From NCBI GenBank assembly GCA_900472485.1, contig UCII01000005.1, positions 1 through 64,000 on the forward strand: a stretch of DNA of 64,000 bases, in the 5' to 3' direction. The first letter of the stretch is position 1. The number at the start of each line of letters is the position of its first letter. Positions 44,139 to 53,046 of this stretch are shown here, one piece after another. This DNA is from Hyphomicrobiales bacterium (GTDB lineage: Bacteria; Pseudomonadota; Alphaproteobacteria; Rhizobiales; Rhizobiaceae). The translations under genes were made by a program, and so were the position numbers. The notes beneath the pieces are model-generated. The model saw only the letters and a list, made by a program, of their open reading frames with translations, was not told where the DNA came from and searched no databases.

Positions 44139-44488
44139 CTTGCGTCTCCATTCCTGCCTGCGCTTTGAGTCTTCTGCATACATCAATCGCTTCGCCTTCA
44201 CAGTATGGAATTGAGGTCGCAAAGCGTTTTTGTCGTGGCGAAACTGAATTGCCTTTTTTGCGTGAATCAAGCGGCGCACGTCCTTTGGATCGAACGCTGC
44301 GCTCCGGGCTGGCCATGTTTCGCCTTGGTATCGCCAGCTTTACAAGCGATCGTCCTGACCTTGCCGTCGCTGCGAGACGCGGTTGAACCTCGCCGCCGAG
44401 CCGCCAAGCACAGGGTTTGTCATCTTCCTGAAACACGAGTCTGGTTTTGGAATAGCCAAGGTAGGATAGGGCACGGACATTAAAGTTC
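44139..44488. other. Divergent intergenic region, malic enzyme / phosphoesterase
   Basis: About 350 bp. The malic-enzyme ribosome site GGAG is at 44149-44146 on the minus strand. I see no convincing promoter pair, operator or small gene in the rest. Confidence 0.3.
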
Positions 44489-45307
44489 GTGAATGAAAAC
44501 ATGGACCCCCGGCATTTCCGAACGCTATTCATTTCTGACGTGCACCTCGGCTCGAAGGCCGCCAAGGCGGATTACCTGCTCGATTTTCTCCGTTACCACG
44601 ACGCCGAAACGATCTTTCTGGTCGGCGATATCGTGGATGGCTGGAGGCTGAAGCGGAACTGGTACTGGCCGCAGGATTGCAACGACGTGGTCCAGAAGCT
44701 CCTGCGCAAGGCGCGCAAGGGTACGCGCATCGTTTATATCCCCGGCAATCACGACGAATTCCTGCGTGACTTCCCCGGAATGCACTTCGGCGGTATCGAG
44801 GTGGCACAGCGCGCCATGCACGAAACGGCCGACGGCAAGAAATATCTCGTGCTGCATGGCGATGAATTCGACGTCGTCGTCCGCAATGCCCGCCTGCTCG
44901 CCTATCTCGGCGACTGGGCCTATGACATGGCCATCCTGATCAATATCGGCCTTGCTGCGGTGCGCCGCCGCCTGAACATGCCCTATTGGTCCTTCTCGGC
45001 CTGGGCGAAGCTGCAGGTCAAGCACGCCGTCAATTTCATCGGCGAATTTCAGCGTGTCGTCGCCGAAGAGGCCAAGCGTAACGATGCCGATGGCGTCATC
45101 TGCGGGCACATCCACCATGCGGTCATTGAGGATCTCGACGGCGTGCGCTACATCAATACCGGCGACTGGGTGGAAAGCTGCACGGCAATCGCCGAGCATG
45201 AGGACGGCACGTTCGAGCTGATCACCTGGCGGACTATTCTCGAGACGCAGCCGGTGGATTCTCCGGTCGGAGAATTGCCGCGGCCGATCGGTGCCCAGGC
45301 GGCGTAA
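44489..45307 (+). CDS. UDP-2,3-diacylglucosamine diphosphatase-like metallophosphoesterase
   Basis: 272 residues; GTG at 44489 or ATG at 44501, neither with a strong RBS. Calcineurin-type phosphoesterase motifs in order: FISDVHLGSKAA, LVGDIVDGWRL, YIPGNHDEFLRDF, LHGDEFDVVV, VICGHIHHAVIE and INTGDWVESC. It belongs to the LpxH-related COG2908 family. In E. coli LpxH cleaves UDP-diacylglucosamine in lipid A synthesis, but many alphaproteobacteria use LpxI instead, so this paralogue may hydrolyse another sugar nucleotide or phospholipid. Cytoplasmic or membrane-peripheral. Confidence 0.87.
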   Translation: MNENMDPRHFRTLFISDVHLGSKAAKADYLLDFLRYHDAETIFLVGDIVDGWRLKRNWYWPQDCNDVVQKLLRKARKGTRIVYIPGNHDEFLRDFPGMHFGGIEVAQRAMHETADGKKYLVLHGDEFDVVVRNARLLAYLGDWAYDMAILINIGLAAVRRRLNMPYWSFSAWAKLQVKHAVNFIGEFQRVVAEEAKRNDADGVICGHIHHAVIEDLDGVRYINTGDWVESCTAIAEHEDGTFELITWRTILETQPVDSPVGELPRPIGAQAA

Positions 45308-45475
45308 TTCCTGCGCATCTTCACGTGGCTGATAATGGCTTGTCATAATTATTGATCGCCGCGGGACCGCCCTGGCTTCGGATTTTTCCGAAACGTTACG
45401 GTTTTGGCCATTTCTCGCCATAGTCGTATTCTCGATAGCATGATAGGGACGAATAAGTTCCCCTTCAGGTCTGTC

Positions 45476-46693
45476 ATGATTCCCGCGATCAAGTCCTTCC
45501 AGGGCGAGGGTGCGCCTCCATATTTCCGCCTGCGCACCGCCTTGTCCTATTGCGCTCCGTTGTTCGTCAACGGAATTGCCCTGCCGTTTTTTCCCGTCTG
45601 GTTGGCGGGGCTGAATTTCAACGATCATGAGATCGGCCTGGTGCTCGCCATTCCCATGGTGGTGCGCGTCCTCGTGACGCCCATCATCGCGGTGCTCGCC
45701 GATCATATGAGCGAGCGAGCCGATGTATTGTTGTGGTCGGGTGCCTTGTCACTGCTGACGGCAATCGCGCTCTACTGGACGAGCGACTTCTGGCCGGTGC
45801 TTCTAGTCTACGGCATTCAGGGCGCTACCTATGCGCCTTACGTGCCGGTGGTCGAATCGATCGCCATGTCGGGCGTGCGCCGCTGGGGCTTCGATTATGG
45901 TTCCATGCGGGTCTGGGGCTCGATCACCTTTATCCTGTCGACCCTTCTCGGTGGCCAGCTGATCGGCGTGTGGGGCGGTGCGACAGTATTGCCCGTGATG
46001 GTGGCGGGGTTCATTCTGACGACGCTGATGGGCTTTTTCGCACCGCGTATCGGGCCGACGCGCCGGCGCAATCAACCGATCAATCTGCAATCACCGACCG
46101 GAAATCTGCGCTCGCCGCAATTGCTTATCACCATGATCGGCGTGTCGATACAGCAATCGAGCCATGCGATGCTCTATACCTTTGCGTCGATCTACTGGCA
46201 TAAGCTCGGTTTTTCTGGCGCACAAATTGCTGTCCTATGGAGCATCGGCGTTGCGGCCGAGGTTATGGTTTTCTTTCTGTCGAAGAGGCTCGGTCGGCGG
46301 TTCAGCGCCTGGACGTTGATCTTTTTCGGCGCGACTATGTGTATCCTGCGCTGGATCCTGTTTCCGATCAATTTCGGCTTCCTCGGCTATTTCATCCTGC
46401 AGTGTTTTCATTCCTGCACCTATGCCTGCGTCCACACAGGCATTCAGCGTCGCATCGTGGCTTCAGTGCACGAAACGCAGGAATCATCTGCCCAGGGGGC
46501 CTATTATTTTTACAATGGCATGTTCCTGGGGTTGATGACGCTTGCATCCGGCTATCTCTACGCCTGGCTTGACCTGGCGAGTTACTACGTCATGGCCGGC
46601 ATCGCCGCCTTCGGCCTTGCCATGGTCGTTTTCGCCTATGGGATGCAGGCGAGAAAGCCGGCAATCGGCGGAGGCGCTCACGGCGTATCCTGA
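45476..46693 (+). CDS. MFS transporter, PPP/HcaT-like
   Basis: 405 residues from the ATG at 45476, supported by AGG 6 nt upstream; earlier in-frame starts at 45404 (TTG) or 45440 lack sites. Twelve membrane helices. The N-terminal YFRLRTALSYCAPLFVNGIALPFFPVWLAGL and HEIGLVLAIPMVVRVLVTP pattern, and the CVHTGIQRR loop, match the phenyl-propionate permease (HcaT) branch of the major facilitator superfamily. Substrate unknown. It lies between the phosphoesterase and the Mla operon with no obvious operon link. Confidence 0.85.
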   Translation: MIPAIKSFQGEGAPPYFRLRTALSYCAPLFVNGIALPFFPVWLAGLNFNDHEIGLVLAIPMVVRVLVTPIIAVLADHMSERADVLLWSGALSLLTAIALYWTSDFWPVLLVYGIQGATYAPYVPVVESIAMSGVRRWGFDYGSMRVWGSITFILSTLLGGQLIGVWGGATVLPVMVAGFILTTLMGFFAPRIGPTRRRNQPINLQSPTGNLRSPQLLITMIGVSIQQSSHAMLYTFASIYWHKLGFSGAQIAVLWSIGVAAEVMVFFLSKRLGRRFSAWTLIFFGATMCILRWILFPINFGFLGYFILQCFHSCTYACVHTGIQRRIVASVHETQESSAQGAYYFYNGMFLGLMTLASGYLYAWLDLASYYVMAGIAAFGLAMVVFAYGMQARKPAIGGGAHGVS

Positions 46694-46843
46694 CGCGGTG
46701 CAACAAATTCATTTGGATATCAAAAAGCCGTGACATATGTTGGCGCCGGCGCGAGATGGAAATTCCATGCATAGTCGGTGTATTAAGCACTGACCATGCG
46801 GGCTCACCGAGTCGGCGTATGTTGTGCCAGATTTGAAAGACGC

Positions 46844-48004
46844 ATGAGTTTGAAAGCAGCCGAGCAAAGGTCCGATGCACCGAAGATCGATGATGCGCCC
46901 GAGGGCGCAGGCCATCGCTATCGGCTGGAGGGCAATTGGCGCAGCGCCAATGTGCACGGTGTGCTGCGCCAGATCGAGCAGCTGTCCAAGCGCAGTTCCG
47001 GCGGCGAAGTCGTGATCGATCTTTCCGGTCTTTCCGATGTCGATACGGCGGGCGCGCTGCTGATCCGCCGGCTGAAGGAAAGCCAGGAAGCGCATAAGGC
47101 CCATGTCACGATCGAGGGCTCCAATTCGCATATCGATGAATTGCTGACCGCATTTGACGCGCATCCGGACGATGAGGCGGCCATTGCAAAGCCGCGGACA
47201 TCATTGGCGGAGCGCATATTGGCACCCATCGGCAAAACCGTCTACGAGATCTGGGGCAATCTCGTCGCCGCCATGTATATTCTGGGTTCCGCAGTGCGCG
47301 GCGCACAGCTCAAATTCGGCCGCGGCAGTGGTGTTTCGCCGGCGTCGATCATCAATCAGATCGATCACATGGCAGTGCGCGCCGTTCCGATCATCCTGCT
47401 GATGTCGTCGCTGATCGGTGCGATCATCGCTCAGCAGGGCGCTTTCCAGCTGCGCTATTTCGGGGCGGAAATCTTCGTGGTCGATCTCGTCGGCATCCTG
47501 CAATTGCGCGAAATCGGCGTGCTTCTGACCGCGATCATGATCGCCGGCCGTTCCGGCAGCGCGATTACGGCCGAAATCGGCTCCATGAAGATGCGCGAGG
47601 AGGTGGATGCGCTGAAAGTCATGGGTCTCAATCCCATCGGTGTCCTGATTTTCCCCCGGCTGGTGGCGCTGACGGTCGCTCTACCGCTGCTGACCGTTAT
47701 TGCCAATTTCGCCGCGCTTTTCGGTGCTGCCGTGGTGTCCTGGGCATATTCCGGCATTACCTTTGCGACCTTCATCTCGCGACTGCACGAGGCCGTCAGC
47801 CTCTCTACGGTCATTTCGGGCATGATCAAGGCGCCGTTCATGGCGCTGGTTATCGGCATCGTCGCGGCGGTCGAGGGATTGAAGGTGGGAGGCAGTGCCG
47901 AGTCTCTCGGTCAGCATGTGACGTCATCGGTGGTGAAGTCGATCTTCGTCGTTATCCTCATGGACGGGCTCTTCGCCATGTTCTATGCGGCAATCGATTT
48001 CTGA
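46844..48004 (+). CDS. mlaE: Phospholipid ABC permease MlaE with N-terminal STAS domain
   Basis: 386 residues from the ATG at 46844. A STAS domain (about 15-105, VVIDLSGLSDVDTAGALLIR) is fused to the MlaE permease (about 125-386) with the conserved loop EIGVLLTAIMIAGRSGSAIT and AEIGSMKMREEVDALKVMG. In E. coli the STAS protein MlaB is a separate subunit; fusion is common in alphaproteobacteria. Together with the next three genes it forms an inner-membrane complex that moves lipids between membranes. mlaF starts 12 nt downstream. Confidence 0.94.
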   Translation: MSLKAAEQRSDAPKIDDAPEGAGHRYRLEGNWRSANVHGVLRQIEQLSKRSSGGEVVIDLSGLSDVDTAGALLIRRLKESQEAHKAHVTIEGSNSHIDELLTAFDAHPDDEAAIAKPRTSLAERILAPIGKTVYEIWGNLVAAMYILGSAVRGAQLKFGRGSGVSPASIINQIDHMAVRAVPIILLMSSLIGAIIAQQGAFQLRYFGAEIFVVDLVGILQLREIGVLLTAIMIAGRSGSAITAEIGSMKMREEVDALKVMGLNPIGVLIFPRLVALTVALPLLTVIANFAALFGAAVVSWAYSGITFATFISRLHEAVSLSTVISGMIKAPFMALVIGIVAAVEGLKVGGSAESLGQHVTSSVVKSIFVVILMDGLFAMFYAAIDF

Positions 48005-48016
48005 GGGACGATAACG

Positions 48017-48880
48017 ATGAGCGCGCTTCACTCGGAAATCCCGTTGGAAAAGGATGAGCAGGGCAGGGACATCGTGCTGTCGGCACGGGATGTCACCGTC
48101 GGCTTTGGATCGAAAATCGTCCTCGACAAACTGAACCTGAATATCTATCGCGGCGAGATCCTCGGTTTCGTCGGTGCTTCCGGCGCGGGTAAGTCCGTGC
48201 TGCTGCGCACTGTGCTGCGGCTGTTGCCGCGCCGCTCGGGCAAGATCGAGATCCTCGGCGAAGATTACGACAAGCTCGACGAAGAGGACCGCAACCGCCT
48301 GGACATGCGGCTCGGCGTCCTCTTCCAGCAAGGTGCGCTGTTTTCCTCACTAACGGTCAAGGAAAACATCCAGGTGCCGATGCGGGAATATCTGGACCTG
48401 CCCAAGGAGATGATGGACGAGCTGGCGCTGATGAAGATCCGCATGGTAGGTCTCGCCGCTGACGCCGCCGACAAATATCCTTCCGAACTTTCCGGCGGCA
48501 TGATCAAGCGCGCGGCGCTTGCCAGAGCCCTGGCGCTCGACCCCGATCTCGTTTTCCTCGATGAGCCGACATCGGGTCTCGATCCGATCGGTGCGTCGGA
48601 ATTCGACGAACTGATCGCCAAGCTGCGCGACACGCTCGGCCTGACCGTTTATATGGTGACTCACGACCTCGACAGCCTGTTTTCCGTCTGTGACCGTATT
48701 GCTGTCCTCGGACAGAAGCGGGTATTGGTGGAAGGTACGGTTGAGGACATGCTCGCCTGTGATGATCCCTGGGTGCAATCCTACTTCAGGGGCAAACGCG
48801 CACGTTCGATCGTGCCGCGCGAGGACATCAAGGGGCACAACGACGACAAAGGCGCAAGCGCCCACGGCCGCGAGAAGTGA
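48017..48880 (+). CDS. mlaF: Phospholipid ABC transporter ATPase MlaF
   Basis: 287 residues. Walker A GASGAGKSVLLRTV near 54-67, Q-loop LFQQGALFSSLTVKENI, ABC signature ELSGGMIKRAALARAL, Walker B DLVFLDEPTSGLDP and the switch His in YMVTHDLDSLF. SGGM in place of SGGQ is normal for MlaF. It powers the MlaE permease. Second gene of the operon; 9 nt before mlaD. Confidence 0.95.
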   Translation: MSALHSEIPLEKDEQGRDIVLSARDVTVGFGSKIVLDKLNLNIYRGEILGFVGASGAGKSVLLRTVLRLLPRRSGKIEILGEDYDKLDEEDRNRLDMRLGVLFQQGALFSSLTVKENIQVPMREYLDLPKEMMDELALMKIRMVGLAADAADKYPSELSGGMIKRAALARALALDPDLVFLDEPTSGLDPIGASEFDELIAKLRDTLGLTVYMVTHDLDSLFSVCDRIAVLGQKRVLVEGTVEDMLACDDPWVQSYFRGKRARSIVPREDIKGHNDDKGASAHGREK

Positions 48881-48889
48881 CTGGAGACA

Positions 48890-50260
48890 ATGGAAACCAA
48901 AGCCAATTATACGATCGTTGGGTTCTTCACGCTGCTCGTCATCGCGGCTGCCTTCGGTTTCGTCTACTGGATGGCCGAGTATGGCCGCGGCGGCCCGATG
49001 GTCGAGCTTGTCGTGCGCATTCCGGGTTCCGCAAATGGTTTGAGCGTCGGCTCGCCGGTTCGCTTCAACGGTATTCAGGTCGGTTCTGTGCAGGGTCTGT
49101 CGATCGATGCCGATGATCCGAACTATTCGCTTGCCTTTACACAGGTGCGTGCCGATGCGCCGGTCTATACCTCGACCAAGGCCATCCTTGAGATCCAGGG
49201 TCTGACGGGAGCGGCCTATATCGAGCTTTCCGGCGGACGCAATGGCGACGAGAATATTTTGAAGCGTTCGATCGATACTGGTAAGCGGGCGGTGTTGCTT
49301 GCGGATCAATCGAGCGTGACCAATTTGTTGACGACGGCCGACAAGATCCTGAACCGCGCCAACGACACGATTGGCGATATTCAGGGCTTCGTCTCGGATT
49401 CACGTGGGCCGTTGACGGATACAGTGCGCAATGCGCAGAAATTCTCGAAGGCCATCGCCGACAATTCCGACAATATCGACAAGTTCCTGGCAAGCGTCGG
49501 GCAGCTTTCCGATACCTTCAAGACAGTTTCGGTCCGCGTCGACTCGACGCTGGATGCGATCGAAAAACTGGTGCGCGCGGTCGATGCGCAGAAGGTCAAC
49601 GACGTTATTGCCAATGCCGACAAGATCACGGCCAATGTTGCCGACGCGACGACCGACCTGAAGGCAACGATTGCAAGTTTCAAGCAGACGGCCGACACCT
49701 ATACGACGTTTGGTCAGAACGCTCAAAAGACGCTTGATCGGGTCGATGCGATCGTCGCGCAGATCGATCCGGCCAAGATCAAGGGATCGGTTGACGATAT
49801 CGCAGACGTGACGAAACAGGCGCGCACAGCGGTCGCATCGATCCGTGACGTCGCCAATTCCGTTGCCGCGCATCAGCAGGATATCGACCAGACAATCGCC
49901 AATGCCCGCGACATCTCCACCAAGCTCAACGCGGCGTCCGGCAAGGTCGACGGGATCCTGACCAAGGTCAATTCCCTGCTCGGCGATGACAGCACGAAAT
50001 CGCTGTTCGCAGAGGCCAAGGACACGCTCGAATCCTTCAAGAAGATGGCGGACAATCTCAATTCGCGCATCGGTCCGATCGCCGACAACTTGCAGAAATT
50101 TTCCAGCGGCGGCTTGCGCGATGCCCAGACCCTCATCAACGACATGCGGGGCACGGTTGACAACCTGAATAGTACAATCACTAACTTCGACCGCAATCCG
50201 CAGCGATTGATCTTCGGCGGGGATACGGTCAAAACTTATGACGGCCGCGCGCGGCATTGA
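48890..50260 (+). CDS. mlaD: MCE-domain protein MlaD
   Basis: 456 residues. One N-terminal membrane helix (about 6-28, YTIVGFFTLLVIAAAFGFVYW), then the MCE domain (about 38-118) with PGSANGLSVGSPVRFNGIQV and the ILEIQGLTGAAYIELSGG strand. The remaining 330 residues are a periplasmic helical region with long stretches of coiled-coil (VNDVIANADKITANVADATT), much longer than E. coli MlaD and closer to the PqiB/YebT tail-bearing types, suggesting a tube that crosses the periplasm. Stop overlaps the next gene's start by one base. Confidence 0.93.
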   Translation: METKANYTIVGFFTLLVIAAAFGFVYWMAEYGRGGPMVELVVRIPGSANGLSVGSPVRFNGIQVGSVQGLSIDADDPNYSLAFTQVRADAPVYTSTKAILEIQGLTGAAYIELSGGRNGDENILKRSIDTGKRAVLLADQSSVTNLLTTADKILNRANDTIGDIQGFVSDSRGPLTDTVRNAQKFSKAIADNSDNIDKFLASVGQLSDTFKTVSVRVDSTLDAIEKLVRAVDAQKVNDVIANADKITANVADATTDLKATIASFKQTADTYTTFGQNAQKTLDRVDAIVAQIDPAKIKGSVDDIADVTKQARTAVASIRDVANSVAAHQQDIDQTIANARDISTKLNAASGKVDGILTKVNSLLGDDSTKSLFAEAKDTLESFKKMADNLNSRIGPIADNLQKFSSGGLRDAQTLINDMRGTVDNLNSTITNFDRNPQRLIFGGDTVKTYDGRARH

Positions 50261-50913
50261 TGAATAGCGATATCTGGTCTCCAGGGGATAAGCGAAATAT
50301 GGTCGGTTGCGTGTCGAGTGAGCGTCATCAGGTGTGGAAAGCTGTGATCGCGTTGCCGTTGCTCGCAGTCTTGCTGGGAGGCTGCGGAACCTCCTCCAAC
50401 AACGATACCTACGATCTTTCCGCGTCGGCGAAGGCGAATGGACCTTCGGTCAAGAGCCGCCAGATCCTCATTCCACCGCCGACCGCGCTGCAGGCGCTGG
50501 ACAGCAATCAGATCGTCATTCGTGTCTCGCCCTCGGAAATTCAATATCTCGGCAAATCGCAATGGAGCGACAAGCTGAGCAAGATGGTGCAATCGAAACT
50601 GGTCGAAGCCTTCGAAAACACCGGCAAGCTCGGTGGTGTCGGCGTGCCAGGGCAGGGGCTTGCGATCGACTATCAGATCGTCACCGATATCCGCTCCTTC
50701 GAGATCAATGCGTCCGGCGGCCACAAGACGGCAATCGTCGAAATCTCGGAAAAGATCCTGAACGATCGCACCGGCACGGTGAAGGCCCAGAACGTGTTCC
50801 GGAAGGTGGTGCCGGTCAGCGGCGGCAGCAATCCCGATTTCGTGCGGGCGCTCGATGCCGCATTTGCCGGTGTGACAGGCGAACTGGTCGATTGGACGTT
50901 GCGCTCGCTGTAA
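50260..50913 (+). CDS. ABC-type transport auxiliary lipoprotein (PqiC/LptE-like, PF03886 type)
   Basis: 217 residues from the ATG overlapping the mlaD stop by one base; a later ATG at 50299 would give a better signal peptide length. Lipobox LLGGC near 41-45 (Cys is lipidated). The domain RQILIPPPTALQALDSNQIV, LSKMVQSKLVEAFENTG and VDYQI-type strand matches the auxiliary lipoproteins of MCE-type exporters such as PqiC. It would sit in the outer membrane and dock the MlaD tube. Last gene of the operon. Confidence 0.87.
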   Translation: MNSDIWSPGDKRNMVGCVSSERHQVWKAVIALPLLAVLLGGCGTSSNNDTYDLSASAKANGPSVKSRQILIPPPTALQALDSNQIVIRVSPSEIQYLGKSQWSDKLSKMVQSKLVEAFENTGKLGGVGVPGQGLAIDYQIVTDIRSFEINASGGHKTAIVEISEKILNDRTGTVKAQNVFRKVVPVSGGSNPDFVRALDAAFAGVTGELVDWTLRSL

Positions 50914-50919
50914 GGGCGA

Positions 50920-51318
50920 TCAGCGTTCCATCAATTCCTTCAGTGTCTTCAGATCGCGCATGACATGCGCGGCATCGGCTGCGAATTGTGCTTCCTCCAT
51001 GCTTGGTAGCTGGAGCACGGTGAACATGACCTCGCAACCGTCACTGTTCGGTACGACGCGCAAGGCATTGTAGACCTGCAGATCGGATTCGAGCGTTACC
51101 CAATGATCGATAACGCCGAAGTCATTGCGAGGCGCGAAGCGCACCCGCGCAGTGCCTAGCGCGCCTTCGGCGATCCAATCATCCCCATCCTGTATCAGTC
51201 CCGTTGCCAGACCCGAGGCCCAGAAAGGCATGTTTTCCGGACGGCTGGCGTAGTCGTAGACCTCCCTCCAGTCGCGATCGATGGAGATATGCACGATCTT
51301 CGCATTCATGGTCGACAT
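50920..51318 (-). CDS. SRPBCC-family protein
   Basis: 132 residues from the ATG at 51318, preceded by GGAGG 8 nt upstream; longer forms are not supported. A single START-like domain (KIVHISIDRDWREVYDYAS, ENMPFWASGL, CEVMFTVLQLPSM). Ligand and role unknown. Divergent from gnd and convergent with the lipoprotein gene (six bases between stops). Confidence 0.83.
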   Translation of the reverse strand: MSTMNAKIVHISIDRDWREVYDYASRPENMPFWASGLATGLIQDGDDWIAEGALGTARVRFAPRNDFGVIDHWVTLESDLQVYNALRVVPNSDGCEVMFTVLQLPSMEEAQFAADAAHVMRDLKTLKELMER

Positions 51319-51602
51319 GGTGTTTTCCTCCTCTATATCACCGTCAAGGGACTGAGACCGGCTGAACAAGCCAGGGTTCCCACGTGAATGAATCGCCAAT
51401 TCGGCAACATTGTTGCACAGTCCTGCAAAGGGAACGATTCACGGCTTTCGAAGGCTTGCCGTTTTCCGTCCGGAGTGCAACAACAGCCCCAACGCAGGGC
51501 TGCCGCCCGTCGCGCCGAGCGTCGGCGGCATTGCGTCACATCGGATGTTGCTGCGTCTTCAGGGTGGGCTGGGCGCAGTGAACGACTCATTGGAGGATTG
51601 TC

Positions 51603-53030
51603 GTGGAAAAGGCAGAAATCGGGCTGATCGGTCTCGCGGTGATGGGATCGAATCTGGCGCTCAACATCGCTGAAAAAGGCAACAAGATCGCGGTGTTCAA
51701 CCGTACACCTCAGGTGACGGATGAATTCTATGCGAATGCCGGCGCGCTCAAGGACAAGATCATTCCCTGCAAGACGATCGAGGAATTCGTCGAGGCGATC
51801 CGCCCGCCGCGGCCGATCATCATCATGATCAAGGCCGGCGAGCCGGTCGATCAGCAGATGGCGGCCTTGCAGCCCTATCTCGACAAGGGCGACATCATGA
51901 TCGATGCCGGCAACGCCAATTTCCGCGACACGATCTCCCGCTTCGACCGCCTCAAGGACACCGGCCTGACCTTCATCGGCATGGGCGTGTCCGGCGGCGA
52001 GGAAGGTGCGCGCCACGGCCCGTCGATCATGGTCGGCGGCACGGAAGACTCCTACAAGCGCGTCGAGAAGGTGCTGACCTCGATCGCTGCGAAATACAAC
52101 GACGATCCATGCGTTGCCTGGCTCGGCAATGACGGCGCCGGCCATTTCGTCAAGACCATCCATAACGGCATCGAATATGCCGACATGCAGATGATCGCCG
52201 AAATCTACGGCATCCTGCGTGACGGTCTCGGCAAGAGCGCGGCCGAGATCAGCTCGATCTTCGGCGAATGGAACAAGGGACGCCTCAACTCCTACCTCAT
52301 CGAGATCACCGAGAAAGTTCTTGCCGCGAAAGACCCGGCAACCGGCAGCGCCATGCCGGATATCATCCTCGACAAGGCTGGCCAGAAAGGCACCGGCAAG
52401 TGGTCTGCCATCGAAGCGCAGAACATGGGCATTCCGGCAACTGCGATCGAGGCTGCCGTTGCAGCCCGCAGTCTCTCGGCCATCAAGAGCCAGCGCGAAG
52501 CAGCCGAGAAGATTTTCGGCACGCCGGACTATAAGTTCCCGATCGCCTTTGGCCCCGACCTGCTGAAGGATCTGGAACTGGCGCTGTTTGCAGCGAAGAT
52601 CGGTGCCTACGCGCAAGGCTTTGCCGTCATGGCCGAAGCCTCGAAGGAGTTCAACTGGTCGCTGCCGATGCCCGTCATCGCCAAGATCTGGCGTGCCGGC
52701 TGCATCATCCGCTCGCAGTTCCTCGACGAGATCACCAGTGCCTTTACCAAGACCCCGGATGCGGCGAACCTGATCGTCACCCCGGCCTTTGCCGAGATGG
52801 TTAAGGAATCGATCCCGTCGCTGCGCCGCATCGTTTCGGCAGCAACGGCATCCGGTCTGCCGGTTCCCGCGCTCGCTTCGGCGCTGACCTATTTCGATGC
52901 CTATCGTCAGGCGCGCGGCACCGCCAACCTGATCCAGGCCCAGCGCGACTTCTTCGGCGCGCACGGTTTCGATCGTGTCGACGGCAAGGACATCCATCAC
53001 GGCCCATGGGGCAGCGGCGCTCAGGGCTGA
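51603..53030 (+). CDS. gnd: 6-phosphogluconate dehydrogenase (decarboxylating)
   Basis: 475 residues with a GTG start supported by GGAGG. NADP-binding IGLIGLAVMGSNLALNIAE near 5-23 and AVFNRTP, the catalytic Lys/Asn region VSGGEEGARHGPSIM, DGAGHFVKTIHNGIEYADMQ and the C-terminal YRQARGTANLIQAQRDFFGAHGF tail. It converts 6-phosphogluconate to ribulose 5-phosphate and CO2, feeding rpiA at 28.6 kb. Its terminator hairpin lies inside the 3' end of the convergent repressor gene. Confidence 0.97.
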   Translation: MEKAEIGLIGLAVMGSNLALNIAEKGNKIAVFNRTPQVTDEFYANAGALKDKIIPCKTIEEFVEAIRPPRPIIIMIKAGEPVDQQMAALQPYLDKGDIMIDAGNANFRDTISRFDRLKDTGLTFIGMGVSGGEEGARHGPSIMVGGTEDSYKRVEKVLTSIAAKYNDDPCVAWLGNDGAGHFVKTIHNGIEYADMQMIAEIYGILRDGLGKSAAEISSIFGEWNKGRLNSYLIEITEKVLAAKDPATGSAMPDIILDKAGQKGTGKWSAIEAQNMGIPATAIEAAVAARSLSAIKSQREAAEKIFGTPDYKFPIAFGPDLLKDLELALFAAKIGAYAQGFAVMAEASKEFNWSLPMPVIAKIWRAGCIIRSQFLDEITSAFTKTPDAANLIVTPAFAEMVKESIPSLRRIVSAATASGLPVPALASALTYFDAYRQARGTANLIQAQRDFFGAHGFDRVDGKDIHHGPWGSGAQG

Positions 53031-53046
53031 CGGGTTTACTATCGCT

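Noticed and set aside
51384..51673. Small open frames between the SRPBCC gene and gnd
   Set aside because: Overlapping short frames in a divergent promoter region, no family features.
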